Below, piece after piece: positions 1 through 8,590 of a DNA stretch of 64,000 nucleotides (within the stretch, counting starts at the first letter, position 1; the number at the start of each line of letters is the position of its first letter). Below the pieces are notes generated by a model, which was not told where the DNA came from, searched no databases, and worked only from the letters and a program-made list of their open reading frames with translations. The DNA is taken from positions 33,590 to 97,589 of the forward strand of contig JAVJQK010000047.1 of NCBI GenBank assembly GCA_040218145.1. The letters are read 5' to 3'. Both the position numbers and the translations under genes were made by a program. Origin of the DNA: Sandaracinaceae bacterium (GTDB lineage: Bacteria; Myxococcota_A; Polyangia; Polyangiales; Sandaracinaceae).

Positions 1-1684
1 GGAGCTTGCGGAGCGCCTGCACCTGGAGCTGACGGATCCGCTCGCGGCTGAGCCCGAACTTGTCGCCCACATCCGTGAGGGTGTGCTCCTCCTCGCCGTC
101 CATGCCGAAGCGCATCCGGAGGATCTCCTTCTCGCGATCGGTCAACGTCTCGAGCACCTCGCGCATCGTCGCCTCGAGCGAGTCGTCGACGAGCGGCTGC
201 ATCGGGGTGTCCTGGTCGGGGTCGACCACGAGGTCGCCGAGGGTGGACGAGCCATCCTCACCGACCGGGATGTCGAGGCTGACGGTGTCCCGCATCGCCT
301 CGAGGAGCTCCTGCACGCGCCGCTCCGGCATCTGGAGCTTCTTGCCGATCTCCTTGGCCGTCGGCGCGCGCCCGAGCTTGGGCGACATCTCACCGATGGT
401 GCGCATCACGCGGTGGAAGCGCTCGAGCGCGTTCACCGGGATGCGGATGGTGCGGCCCTGCTCCTGGGTCGCCCGGTTCATCGACTGCCGGATCCACCAG
501 CCCGCGTACGTCGAGAGGCGGAAGCCCTTGTGGTAGTCGAACTTCTCGACCGCGCGCATCAGGCCCATGTTGCCCTCCTGGATGAGGTCCAGGAACGGGA
601 GCCCACGGTTGCGGTACTGCTTGGCGATGCTGACGACGAGGCGGAGGTTGGCCTCGACCATCTCGCTCTTGGCGTGGTCGACGTCGGCGAGCGCGCGACG
701 CAGCGAGCGCACCGTCTCACGGACCACGGCCAGGGGCTGGCCGGCGTCCTCCTCGATGCGACGGACCACGCGACGCGCGTCACGGATGGCGCGCACCGCG
801 GTGCTGTCCGCGCCGCGCTTGCGGAGCCGCTCGATCGCGGCCGGCGAGAGCTGCACCGCCTCGTCGAAGTCGATCTCGAGGCGACCGACCGCCCGACGGA
901 TGGTCCGCTCGGCGCGCTCGACCTGCCGGAGGTAGCCCTCGAGGCGGCTGGTGATGCGCTCGAGCCGCTTCTCGTGGAAGTCGATCGAGCAGAGGACCTG
1001 CGCCCGCTCCTCGACGAGGGCCGCACGCTTGCTCGCGCTGCGCGCGGTGCGCATGCGGTGCTCGATGTCGTTGACCTCACGAAGCTTCCGGAGGGTGTCC
1101 TGGAGCGCCTGGGCCTCCTCTTCGGTGCCCTTGCGGAGGTTCTCGGCGACGACCTCCCGCACGCTCATCTCGCCGTTCTCGAGGCGCTGCAGCATCTCGC
1201 TCAGCTCCGGCATCCGGATGGACGTCCGCCAGAGGAGGTCGAGCACGACGGCGCGACCCTTCTCGATCTGCCGGGCGAGCTCGATCTCACCGTCGCGCGT
1301 CAGCAGCGCGACGTCGCCGAGCTTGCCGAGGTAGCGCTCGATGCTGTCGAGCTGACCCTTGGACGAGCGGTAGCCGCGGCTCTGGCCGCGGGCCTTCTCC
1401 TTCTTGGAGCCGTCCGTCACCGACAGCCCGATGCCGAGCTCTTCGAGCTCGCGCAGCGCGCGCGGAACGGCACGACTCAGGTCCGGCTCCCCCGCCAAGG
1501 AGGCCGACACTTCGTCGTAGGTCAAGAAGCCACGGTTCCTGCCCTTGGTGAGGAGAGCCTCACCAAGTACGGACGCATGGACGGTTCGGTTGTACTGCTT
1601 CAAGGGATGCCTGCCTTCCTCCACGCCGCCCGCGTGACCGCGGCGACGGGACGAATGGTTGTTGGGTCGACGATGCTCCGACAT
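1..1684 (-). CDS. rpoD: Primary RNA polymerase sigma-70 factor, 3' end cut by the window
   Basis: Sigma subunit that directs RNA polymerase to housekeeping promoters. The reverse strand reads without stops from ATG at 1684 to the window edge (561 codons). Conserved region 2 is clear: [36 protein letters not shown] and [10 protein letters not shown], the last two being the core-binding and -10 melting segments. Region 3 follows, then region 4 with [13 protein letters not shown] and the helix-turn-helix [10 protein letters not shown]. The last residues after LQVQALRKL are lost. The N-terminus is a short basic stretch without an obvious E. coli-type region 1.1. A GGGGAAG ribosome-binding site lies 3-4 nt upstream of the start. 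Length and the region 1.2/non-conserved insert fit a primary factor rather than RpoS or an ECF sigma. Confidence 0.95.
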   Translation of the reverse strand, partial: MSEHRRPNNHSSRRRGHAGGVEEGRHPLKQYNRTVHASVLGEALLTKGRNRGFLTYDEVSASLAGEPDLSRAVPRALRELEELGIGLSVTDGSKKEKARGQSRGYRSSKGQLDSIERYLGKLGDVALLTRDGEIELARQIEKGRAVVLDLLWRTSIRMPELSEMLQRLENGEMSVREVVAENLRKGTEEEAQALQDTLRKLREVNDIEHRMRTARSASKRAALVEERAQVLCSIDFHEKRLERITSRLEGYLRQVERAERTIRRAVGRLEIDFDEAVQLSPAAIERLRKRGADSTAVRAIRDARRVVRRIEEDAGQPLAVVRETVRSLRRALADVDHAKSEMVEANLRLVVSIAKQYRNRGLPFLDLIQEGNMGLMRAVEKFDYHKGFRLSTYAGWWIRQSMNRATQEQGRTIRIPVNALERFHRVMRTIGEMSPKLGRAPTAKEIGKKLQMPERRVQELLEAMRDTVSLDIPVGEDGSSTLGDLVVDPDQDTPMQPLVDDSLEATMREVLETLTDREKEILRMRFGMDGEEEHTLTDVGDKFGLSRERIRQLQVQALRKL

Positions 1685-2202
1685 GTTCTTCCCCTCTGAT
1701 CCTTGGGGCCGAAACCGAGGACGCACAGTGCTCAGGCGAAACACCCGCTCTGGGTGGACTACCTTTGGACGGACTGGACGTCTCCGCGTTCCAATGCGCG
1801 GCTCCGAGGGGGATGTAAGCTCCGCGCCGGCCAAGCCAAATCGGGGGCGAGCTGTCATCGTGCAGCTGCAGGTCACCCGCGCGGTACGCCTCGCATCCGT
1901 CTCTGCTCCAACCCTGCGGCGCGAGGCCAGGGCTCTCCTGGGGGCGTGTCCGCTCTGGGGGACGGGCCGCGCTGAGAACCACCATTTTGGGACGTGAGGA
2001 CGGAATCCTCGGCGTTTGTTCAGTGTCGATAACGTAAGAACGCAAACCGCGCCTGTAAACCCCTCGGCCCGAACGGGCCACGGAGGGAGTACGGACGAGC
2101 AGCCAGATCGTTTCACGCCCATGCCGTGGGATTCAGCCGACACCCCTCGTCAACCGGGGGGCGGCGCTCGCTGTTCCCGTGGTTTTCGCGCGCGTGAGTG
2201 TC
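1685..2202. other. Intergenic region upstream of rpoD
   Basis: About 520 bases between rpoD (minus, starting at 1684) and the end of the next minus-strand gene at 2203. Open frames here lack family resemblance and a plausible ribosome-binding site. It probably holds the rpoD promoter and leader, but I could not identify convincing -35/-10 boxes, a riboswitch or an RNA gene. Confidence 0.5.
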
Positions 2203-2820
2203 TCAGGGGCGCTCGACGGCGATCACGTAGCGGGCCGGGTCGAGGCTGTGGTCGGTGAAGACCCAGAGCGCGCCGTCGCCGCAGCGGTAACGCTCCCCGC
2301 CGCCCTCTCGCCACACGCAGTCGCCGATCGCGTCCCGCATCGCGTGGATGTGGTCGCCCACCGCGAACACGGTCCCGCCCAGGCGCACGCGCTCGAGATC
2401 TCCCATCGAGGCCTCTACGCGGCGCACGCCTTCGTCGTCGAGCCAGACGCGGTAGGGGCCGAAGCGGAGGCTGCGCGGGGTGGCGGGACTCTCCGGGAGG
2501 CCGAGCGCGCGCAGCTCTTCTTGACTCATGCCGATGCGGATGGGCCCGAGCTGCGCGCCCGCCACCACGGCCAGCGGCTCGGGAGCCGGCGGCTCGGGCG
2601 GAGGCGCGGGCGGCTCCGGCTCGGCGAGCTCCGCGGGCGCGGCCTCGGGAGCCGGCTCGTCCGGCGCCTGCGCTTCTTCCGTGGAGTCCTCGGCCGCGCG
2701 CGGCGCTCGGGCCGCCTCCGGCTCGCGTGTCTCCGAGGCGCCACAGCCGACCGCGAGGACCAGCGCGAGCGAGGAGACGAACCGCGACGAGACGGAGAGC
2801 GAGGTCGGCCGAGCACGCAT
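2203..2820 (-). CDS. Hypothetical lipoprotein with Pro/Glu/Ala-rich linker
   Basis: 205 residues. A hydrophobic signal (SLALVLAVGC) ends in a lipobox with the acylated cysteine near residue 26, so the protein should be membrane anchored outside the cytoplasm. Residues 28-85 are a low-complexity Glu/Pro/Ala spacer typical of myxobacterial lipoproteins. Residues 85-205 form a compact domain with an IGMSQEELRALGLP helix and two cysteines (DCVWREGG, YRCGDG) that could make a disulphide. I recognise no family. The gene stands alone on its strand between rpoD and the 2895 gene. Confidence 0.75.
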   Translation of the reverse strand: MRARPTSLSVSSRFVSSLALVLAVGCGASETREPEAARAPRAAEDSTEEAQAPDEPAPEAAPAELAEPEPPAPPPEPPAPEPLAVVAGAQLGPIRIGMSQEELRALGLPESPATPRSLRFGPYRVWLDDEGVRRVEASMGDLERVRLGGTVFAVGDHIHAMRDAIGDCVWREGGGERYRCGDGALWVFTDHSLDPARYVIAVERP

Positions 2821-2894
2821 GCTGGCCGACTCATACCCTGACGCGCAGCGGAGCGCACGCCTCGCGAGACCGCGCGGCCGAGACCCGATCGCGT

Positions 2895-3224
2895 TCAGGC
2901 GAACGCCGCGCGCACGGACTCGTCGTAGTTGAGCCAGCTGTCCTTCTCGGTCAGCAGCTCGTCCGCGATCTCCTGGACCTTCTCCTGCGCTTCATCGACC
3001 TCGGGGAGGGTGAAGACTTCGGAGGGACCGGTGCGGTTGGGGTTCCACTTGATGAACACGTTGGCCTTGGGGAACGTGTCCTTCAGGCGCTTGCGAAGCT
3101 CGATCTGGAAGTCACGCGCGCTGACGTCGCGTAGGAGCCCGACGGGGTCCACGTCGCGGAAGAGATCGGCGTTCGCCGTGTAGTCGATGGTCGTGAGAGA
3201 GACGTTCGCTGTGGTGAGGGACAA
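2895..3224 (-). CDS. Conserved-looking hypothetical protein, about 109 aa
   Basis: Small soluble acidic protein with no recognised family. The sequence has natural composition (VGLLRDVSARDFQIELRKRLKDTFPKANVFIKWNPN, read in two halves) and ends with a helical acidic segment before LNYDESVRAAFA. I place the start at TTG 3224, preceded by AAAGGAAACAGGAG. An in-frame ATG at 3284 would add 20 residues (RPAAHGVSTVTRLRK) that look less protein-like. The alternating basic/hydrophobic helix and the single Trp-Asn motif suggest a folded alpha/beta domain, but function is unknown. Confidence 0.6.
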   Translation of the reverse strand: MSLTTANVSLTTIDYTANADLFRDVDPVGLLRDVSARDFQIELRKRLKDTFPKANVFIKWNPNRTGPSEVFTLPEVDEAQEKVQEIADELLTEKDSWLNYDESVRAAFA

Positions 3225-3320
3225 AACTCCTGTTTCCTTTCGTAGTCGAGTCACCGTACTAACGCCATGGGCCGCCGGACGCAATGATTCGCGTTCGACA
3301 CACCGACGCGCGCAGGCGCC

Positions 3321-4196
3321 TCAGAGATCGTCGTCGACGTCGGCGAGAGCCGCGAGCGATGCGAGACCCAATCGCAAGGCGGCTTGCAGGACCGCTTCTT
3401 CGGGGCTGCGCCTGGCGCGCTCCGGGTCGACCACCGCGCGAGGCAGCGTCGGCGCCAGAGCACGCGCGCGAGAGACCAGGCTCCGCGGCACCTCGATGCG
3501 CAGCGCGTCCGGATCGGAGGGGATCGGCACCAGCGCGGAGGGGGCGCTGATCACGGTGTCGTGAGTGGCCATCTCCTTGGCGGTGTCGGCCGCCGGGTCG
3601 ACGGGCACCTTCAGCGGCTTGCGGCGGCGTCTCGGCGCCGTCGAGGGAGCGGCCGCCTGGCTCGCCGGCTTCGGCGTCGGCCTCGGCGGCAGCGGCGCCG
3701 GCGGCGGCCGCGACGGCGCGGCCTGGGCCATCGCGGCGGGCGCGCCACGCGCTGCGGGCGCTCCCGGGGCAGGCGTCGCAGGCGGACGCTTCGGCGCGGG
3801 CGGCCTGGGAATGGACGGCTTGGCGGCGGGCGGCTCGAACACCGGCAGCGGCGGCGCGACGTCGCGCTCGGCGGCCCGCTCCACGATCGGCTGCTGCCCC
3901 GTGACCTCTCCGCCGTCGCGCGCGAGCAGCACGCGCTCGTACATGATCTCGTTCCGCTCGTCGAACTGGAGCAGCGAGAGCAGGAGCCTGCCGTTCGTCT
4001 TGCCCTGCGCGCGGCCGACGCCCTCGAGGACCGCGGTCCCATCGGCGAGCTGCACGGCGAAGCGCACCCACTCGCCGTCCGCGATCGGTCGCTCACAGGG
4101 CACGCGCACCGAGGTGTCGTCGACGTGGTTGGCGAGCTCCTCCACGGCGTCGGCGACGTCGGTCCAGCGGGTACGGATGTCGAGCGTCTCGCTCAT
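3321..4196 (-). CDS. Hypothetical protein with possible PilZ-like N-terminal domain and Pro/Ala-rich linker
   Basis: 291 residues. The N-terminal ~115 residues (WVRFAVQLADGTAVLEGVGRAQ then RLLLSLLQFDERNEIM) have the beta-strand pattern and length of the PilZ-like domains common in myxobacteria, but the RxxxR c-di-GMP signature is not evident, so binding cannot be claimed. Residues ~130-200 are a Pro/Ala/Arg-rich linker, followed by a basic patch and a C-terminal helical region ending in acidic residues. It follows the carboxypeptidase gene on the same strand with a 10-nt gap, so the two may be cotranscribed. Confidence 0.55.
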   Translation of the reverse strand: MSETLDIRTRWTDVADAVEELANHVDDTSVRVPCERPIADGEWVRFAVQLADGTAVLEGVGRAQGKTNGRLLLSLLQFDERNEIMYERVLLARDGGEVTGQQPIVERAAERDVAPPLPVFEPPAAKPSIPRPPAPKRPPATPAPGAPAARGAPAAMAQAAPSRPPPAPLPPRPTPKPASQAAAPSTAPRRRRKPLKVPVDPAADTAKEMATHDTVISAPSALVPIPSDPDALRIEVPRSLVSRARALAPTLPRAVVDPERARRSPEEAVLQAALRLGLASLAALADVDDDL

Positions 4197-4206
4197 GGGC
4201 CGCAGG

Positions 4207-5364
4207 CTACCCGGGCGCGTCTCCTGCGGGAAGCAGCTCCGGCAGCACGGCCCAGAGCGCCGCCACGCAGTCCGCCGCGAGGTTCTGGCAGCGGGCGGGA
4301 GACCAGCCGTAGACCGGGTCCGGGTGATTCGACGCGTCCTTGAACGGCTGCTCGAGCGTCATCGCGAGGCCGCCGAAGCGCTCCGCCACCCAGTTGGTGC
4401 AGAGCCGGAGGTTCGCCTGCCCCGGCGCTGCGGGGGCGTAGCCGTGCTTCGTCTGGAAGTCGGGGCTGATGCGCTCCAGGGCGCCGCGATACTCCTCCAG
4501 CCAGCTCGCCTGCCGAGGGGTGAGCGAGGGGATGCCGTCCGCCCCGGCGATGAAGTTGTACGGAAGCTCCTCGTCCCCGTGGACGTCGAGACAGAAGCCC
4601 ACGCCGGTCTGCTCCATCCGCTGGCGCACGAGGAAGACCTCCGGGCTCGTCTCCATCGAGGGCTCCATCCAGGCCCGGTTCAGGTTCTCGCCGGCCGCGT
4701 TCGTCCGGAGGTGCCCGCGTCGGCTGCCGTCCGGGTTCATGTTCGGCACCACGTGGAAGGTCGCCGCCTCCCGCAGCCGCCGCGCCACTGGATCGGTGTC
4801 GTCGAGCATGCGCGCGAGGAAGCCCTCCATCCAGTGCTCCGCCATGGTCTCGCCCGGGTGCTGCCGCGCGATGACCCACGCTTGCAGGGGACCGTCTCCG
4901 AAGCGCAGCAGGTCGAGATCCTGGCCGTCCAGGGTGTGACCCAGCGACTCGAGCGTCACGCCGGGCTGCCGCTGACAGCGCGCGATCAGGTCCGCGTGTC
5001 GCTCCATCGAGAACGGCGCGAAGTACGCGAGCCACACCGCGTCGTCCCCGCCCGGGTGCCGGATGACGAGGTTCGTCCCGTCGTACTCGGTCGGCACGCG
5101 CACCCACTGCTTGCGGTCCGTGGACGCGACGGCGCGGTAGCCCTCGTACCCGGCGCGGTAGCTGCCCTCGTGCGCGTTGACGATGCGCACCGTCAGGGGC
5201 GCGCGGCCGTGGCCGGTCACGCGGAAGTAGAACCACTGCATGAAGCGGCCGCCGACGTCCTTGCGGATCCGGACGCGCACGTCGTCCGGGCCGTCCGCGG
5301 CCACCCGATCTCCGTTGCCGCCATCGAAGGCGCTGCTCACTCGAATGGACACGCCGACGAGCAT
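4207..5364 (-). CDS. M14-family zinc carboxypeptidase, cytosolic carboxypeptidase-like
   Basis: About 385 residues, no signal peptide, so probably cytoplasmic. The N-terminal domain carries MQWFYFRVTG, a hallmark of the beta domain of cytosolic carboxypeptidases (CCP/AGBL type). The catalytic domain shows the zinc motif ARQHPGETMAEH (His169, Glu172), substrate-binding NPDG and NLNRAW, the third zinc ligand in CLDVHGDEE (His262) and the terminal glutamate region GLAMTLEQPF. CCP enzymes remove C-terminal or side-chain amino acids, often glutamate, from proteins; the bacterial substrate is unknown. I chose ATG 5364 rather than 5391 because the latter would overlap the divergent gene at 5384. Confidence 0.88.
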   Translation of the reverse strand: MLVGVSIRVSSAFDGGNGDRVAADGPDDVRVRIRKDVGGRFMQWFYFRVTGHGRAPLTVRIVNAHEGSYRAGYEGYRAVASTDRKQWVRVPTEYDGTNLVIRHPGGDDAVWLAYFAPFSMERHADLIARCQRQPGVTLESLGHTLDGQDLDLLRFGDGPLQAWVIARQHPGETMAEHWMEGFLARMLDDTDPVARRLREAATFHVVPNMNPDGSRRGHLRTNAAGENLNRAWMEPSMETSPEVFLVRQRMEQTGVGFCLDVHGDEELPYNFIAGADGIPSLTPRQASWLEEYRGALERISPDFQTKHGYAPAAPGQANLRLCTNWVAERFGGLAMTLEQPFKDASNHPDPVYGWSPARCQNLAADCVAALWAVLPELLPAGDAPG

Positions 5365-5383
5365 GCCACGTAAGATTGGGGGC

Positions 5384-5734
5384 ATGCCCACCGCCCACGT
5401 TCACACCGACGCGCCCGCCTTCGACGAGGCCCGCGCGCGCTTCGCCACCGAGCTCTCCCGCGCCATCGCCGAGGTCACCGGCAAGCCCGAGAAGTGGGTC
5501 ATGACGATCCAGACCGCGGCCCAGCTGACCACCTTCGGCGGCGCGGCGGGCGAGAGCTGCTACGTGCGCGTCGTCAGCATCGGCGGCTTCACGTCCTCGC
5601 AGGCCGAGGCCTTGATCGCGCAGATCTGTCGGCTCGTCGAGGCGCACCTCGAGGTGCCGGGGGCCCGCACGTACGTGGAGCTCGGCGACGCGGAGCCGCA
5701 CCTCTTCGGTCACGCCGGCCGCACGTTCGCCTGA
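5384..5734 (+). CDS. MIF/tautomerase-superfamily protein
   Basis: 116 residues, the size of macrophage migration inhibitory factor relatives. After removal of Met the N-terminus is Pro, the catalytic base of tautomerases. The family pattern of KPEKWVMTIQ, a Gly-rich FGGAAGESCYVRVVSIGG strand and a C-terminal helix plus VELGDAEPHLFG is visible. Likely role is keto-enol tautomerisation of a small molecule; the physiological substrate is unknown. It is divergent from the carboxypeptidase (19 nt between start codons) and its last 25 nt overlap the end of the convergent monooxygenase gene. Confidence 0.8.
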   Translation: MPTAHVHTDAPAFDEARARFATELSRAIAEVTGKPEKWVMTIQTAAQLTTFGGAAGESCYVRVVSIGGFTSSQAEALIAQICRLVEAHLEVPGARTYVELGDAEPHLFGHAGRTFA

Positions 5735-6999
5735 AGCTTTTTCGGCATCGCGGGCAGGGGCAGCGGGTCGGCGAGCAGGACCCCGCGATCGAGCCCGCAC
5801 ATGGTCCGCAGCATGCGGGTGCGAACGTAGGGCGTCCGACACGCGATCCCCATGAACGCGTCTCGCAACCACCCCAGCCAGCGCTGATCGCTCTGGAAGA
5901 ACGGCGTGAGGAAGCGGGTGGCCCACTGGTAGTAGCCGAGGTGGTGTCTTCGCGTGCGGGAGTACGCCGCGAGGGCCGCGTGCACGCTCTCGGCGCCGGC
6001 GAGCGAATCGGCGAGCGCGAGCGCGTCGACCAGCGCGAGGTTCGCGCCCTGCCCGAGCTGCGGGCTCGTCGCGTGCGCCGCGTCGCCCAGATAGACGACG
6101 CGCTCCGCGTGCCAGGGAGAGAGCACCACGTCCCAGTACTGGGCGAGGAGCACGTCCGCGGCGTCGTCGACCTGCGCCAGCAAGGGGCCCGACGCGGGCT
6201 CGAGCGCCTCGAGCTGTCGCTTCCACGCGTCGAGCCCGCCGTCGCGCCAGCGCTCGACCGCGTCCACGCGGACGGACCAGAAGAGGCTGACCAGCGGCGC
6301 GTCGCCGCGCGGGCCGAGCCCGGACGGCAGGAGCCCGAGCATGTGCCCGGTGCCGTCGACCCGCTGGAAGAGCTCGCGGTCGAACTGGCCGTCGCGGTCT
6401 TCGCCGATGAACCAGAGCGCGCCCCACGGGTAGGGCGTGGCGCGCCGGGTGAGGCGCGTGTCGTCGCGGAGCTGCGAGCGCGCGCCGTCGGCCACCACGA
6501 CCAGGTCGTGCGGCCCGTGGCGCTCGCCGTCCCGGTCGATCACCACCCGCCGGTCGCGCTCGAGGGCGAGCCGCTCCACCGCGACCCCGCATCGAAGCGT
6601 GACTCCCTCCTGCGCCCGCGCCGCGTCGAAGAGCACCTCGAAGAGCACCCCGCGGTGCAGCCCGAGCCCGAAAGCGCGAGGGTGATAGTCGGCGTAGCAG
6701 AGATCGAGCACGGTGCGCCCGGCGCGGGTCAGGCAGCGCAGCCGATCGATGCGCGCGCCTCTGAACAATACGGGCCCGAGGAGCCCCAGCCGCGCCAGCG
6801 CGCCCATGCCCGTCGGCTGCAAAGTGATCCCCGCCCCGACCGGCCCCGGATCCGCCACCGCCTCGTAGACCGTCACCCGGTGCCCCTGTCGCGCCAGCGC
6901 GATCGCGGCCGCAGCCCCGGCCGTCCCGCAGCCGATCACGCCTATGTCCAGAGCAATCTCTGTTTCGTCTTCTCGCACCGCTCGTGTAGGATCGCACAC
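5710..6999 (-). CDS. FAD-dependent aromatic-type monooxygenase (PHBH fold)
   Basis: About 429 residues. The N-terminus has the Rossmann dinucleotide motif IGVIGCGTAGAAAAIALARQG, followed by an Arg/Glu ribose-binding region (VTVYEAV). The second FAD motif YLGDAAHATSPQLGQGANLA is the classical GD sequence of p-hydroxybenzoate hydroxylase-type enzymes, and VVADGARSQLR matches the conserved DG motif. These enzymes use NAD(P)H and O2 to hydroxylate aromatic or polyketide-like substrates. No ring-hydroxylation pathway genes are nearby, so the substrate cannot be assigned. The first ~16 residues before the Rossmann strand are probably dispensable and the true start may be slightly downstream. Confidence 0.9.
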   Translation of the reverse strand: MCDPTRAVREDETEIALDIGVIGCGTAGAAAAIALARQGHRVTVYEAVADPGPVGAGITLQPTGMGALARLGLLGPVLFRGARIDRLRCLTRAGRTVLDLCYADYHPRAFGLGLHRGVLFEVLFDAARAQEGVTLRCGVAVERLALERDRRVVIDRDGERHGPHDLVVVADGARSQLRDDTRLTRRATPYPWGALWFIGEDRDGQFDRELFQRVDGTGHMLGLLPSGLGPRGDAPLVSLFWSVRVDAVERWRDGGLDAWKRQLEALEPASGPLLAQVDDAADVLLAQYWDVVLSPWHAERVVYLGDAAHATSPQLGQGANLALVDALALADSLAGAESVHAALAAYSRTRRHHLGYYQWATRFLTPFFQSDQRWLGWLRDAFMGIACRTPYVRTRMLRTMCGLDRGVLLADPLPLPAMPKKLQANVRPA

Positions 7000-7040
7000 C
7001 AGAGGCCGCCCGGCAGGGGAGGGTGGCGGGGAGGGAAGGG

Positions 7041-8528
7041 ATGCTCAGAGGAATGTCCGTGCTGCTCGCGATCTGTGCGGTCGGTTGCGATGGCGACGTG
7101 GCGTCGGTCGACGCTGGAGGTGGGGATGCCCGCGTGCGCGATGCGCGGGTGGATGATCTGTGCACCGCCGACCGGGAGTGCGACGACGGCCTCTATTGCA
7201 ACGGGCGCGAGCGGTGCCTCCCGGGCTCGGACGCCGCCGACGCGCGGGGCTGCGTCAATCCAGGCGCCGACCCGTGCCTGGAGGGGCAGAGCTGCGATGA
7301 AGATCGGCTCCGATGCATCGCCGACTGTGGCGCCTCCCGGGATGCTGACGGGGATGGTTTCGAGAGCGTCGACTGCGGAGGCACGGACTGCGACGACGCC
7401 GACGCGACCGCCTTCCCTGGCGCCGCAGAGACGTGCGACATGGTCGACCAGGACTGCAACCCTGACACCTTCGGGGACGACGGTGACGCAGACGGTGACG
7501 GCTTCGTCAGCGTCATGTGCTGTAACCGGGGTGGCGATCTCGCGCTGCGCTGCGGCGACGACTGCGATGACATGCGGGCCGACGTCCATCCCGGCGTCAC
7601 CGATGGCTGCGGAAACGGAGACGAGGATTGCGACACGCGGATCGACGAAGATCCGACGCTGACGATCTACCCCGACGTCGACGGTGACGGCTTCGGCGTG
7701 AGCGAAGGGGCGGCGATGGCGTGCACGGCGGCGGGAGGCTACGCGCTCAACGACCGAGACTGCGACGACGCGCGGGCGGATGTGCATCCGGGCGCCCGCG
7801 AGGTGTGCAACGCGCGCGACGACGACTGCAACGCGATGGTCGACGACGCGGAGCTCGGCTGCGACTGCACCGACGGCGAGCGCAGGAGCTGCGGCCGCAC
7901 CGACGTCGGCGACTGCGCGCTCGGCGTCCAGACCTGCGTCGGCGGTCGCTGGGGTGCCTGCGACGGCGAGGTGCAGCCTCGGAACGAGGTCTGTGGTGGC
8001 GGCGACGAGGACTGCGACGGGATGACCGACGAGGCAGACTCCCTCGGCGGATCCGTCTTCTACGCAGACACGGACGGTGACGGCTACGGCGACTTCTTCG
8101 CCCCGATCCGCGCTTGCTCCATGCCGGCGGGCACGGTCACGAATGCTTCTGATTGCAACGACAACGATTCACGGGTCAACCCCGCCCAGACGGGGTTCTT
8201 CACCGAGCCCGCGTGTCGGGACGGATCCGCGCCCATGGCGGGGCCGTGTCCGGGCGAGACCGGCTTCTCCTTCAGTTGCTGGGCTTGCAATGGCCGGCTG
8301 CCGGTCGACTCGGAGTACGACTACGACTGTGACGGCGGCGCGGAGACTCAGCCCTCGAGCGCGTTCTGGAACTGCGCGGGAGCTTGTCTCTCGCCGAGTC
8401 CCCCAGAGCCGGTAGCCGCGCACCCCGCGAGCATGTGCGGCCGGCTCGTGGAGTTTCGCCGTTGTATGTCCGATTCGTTCGGAGGGTGCTCGGCCGTTCG
8501 GGAGGAGGACCGACTACCGTGTCGCTGA
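7041..8528 (+). CDS. MopE-type metal-binding-motif lipoprotein
   Basis: About 495 residues. Signal peptide MLRGMSVLLAICAVGC gives a lipoprotein with acylated Cys16. The body contains at least four tandem copies of the 'putative metal-binding motif' found in the copper-binding MopE family: DCDDxxAxxxPGxxExC followed by DxDCN, each joined to DADGDGF or DVDGDGFG stretches that resemble calcium loops. Many cysteines suggest disulphides. It is probably a surface protein. The start at 7041 is preceded by GGGAGGGAAGGG; ATG at 7023 and 7053 are alternatives. The gene is divergent from the monooxygenase and convergent with the next repeat lipoprotein. Confidence 0.85.
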   Translation: MLRGMSVLLAICAVGCDGDVASVDAGGGDARVRDARVDDLCTADRECDDGLYCNGRERCLPGSDAADARGCVNPGADPCLEGQSCDEDRLRCIADCGASRDADGDGFESVDCGGTDCDDADATAFPGAAETCDMVDQDCNPDTFGDDGDADGDGFVSVMCCNRGGDLALRCGDDCDDMRADVHPGVTDGCGNGDEDCDTRIDEDPTLTIYPDVDGDGFGVSEGAAMACTAAGGYALNDRDCDDARADVHPGAREVCNARDDDCNAMVDDAELGCDCTDGERRSCGRTDVGDCALGVQTCVGGRWGACDGEVQPRNEVCGGGDEDCDGMTDEADSLGGSVFYADTDGDGYGDFFAPIRACSMPAGTVTNASDCNDNDSRVNPAQTGFFTEPACRDGSAPMAGPCPGETGFSFSCWACNGRLPVDSEYDYDCDGGAETQPSSAFWNCAGACLSPSPPEPVAAHPASMCGRLVEFRRCMSDSFGGCSAVREEDRLPCR

Positions 8529-8590
8529 AGGGCGACGACGCCGCGGGATTCTGCCGCCCATCTGCTGTCCCGGGTGACTAGCCCACGGGC

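Noticed and set aside
83..1699. Long plus-strand open frame opposite rpoD
   Set aside because: It is an antisense shadow of the sigma factor gene; its translation is a repeated Arg/Leu/Ala/Asp-rich mix with no family motif.
8575..8590. Short hairpin AGCCCACGGGCT between convergent genes
   Set aside because: Stem of 5 with a 2-nt loop and no U-tract; too weak to call a terminator.
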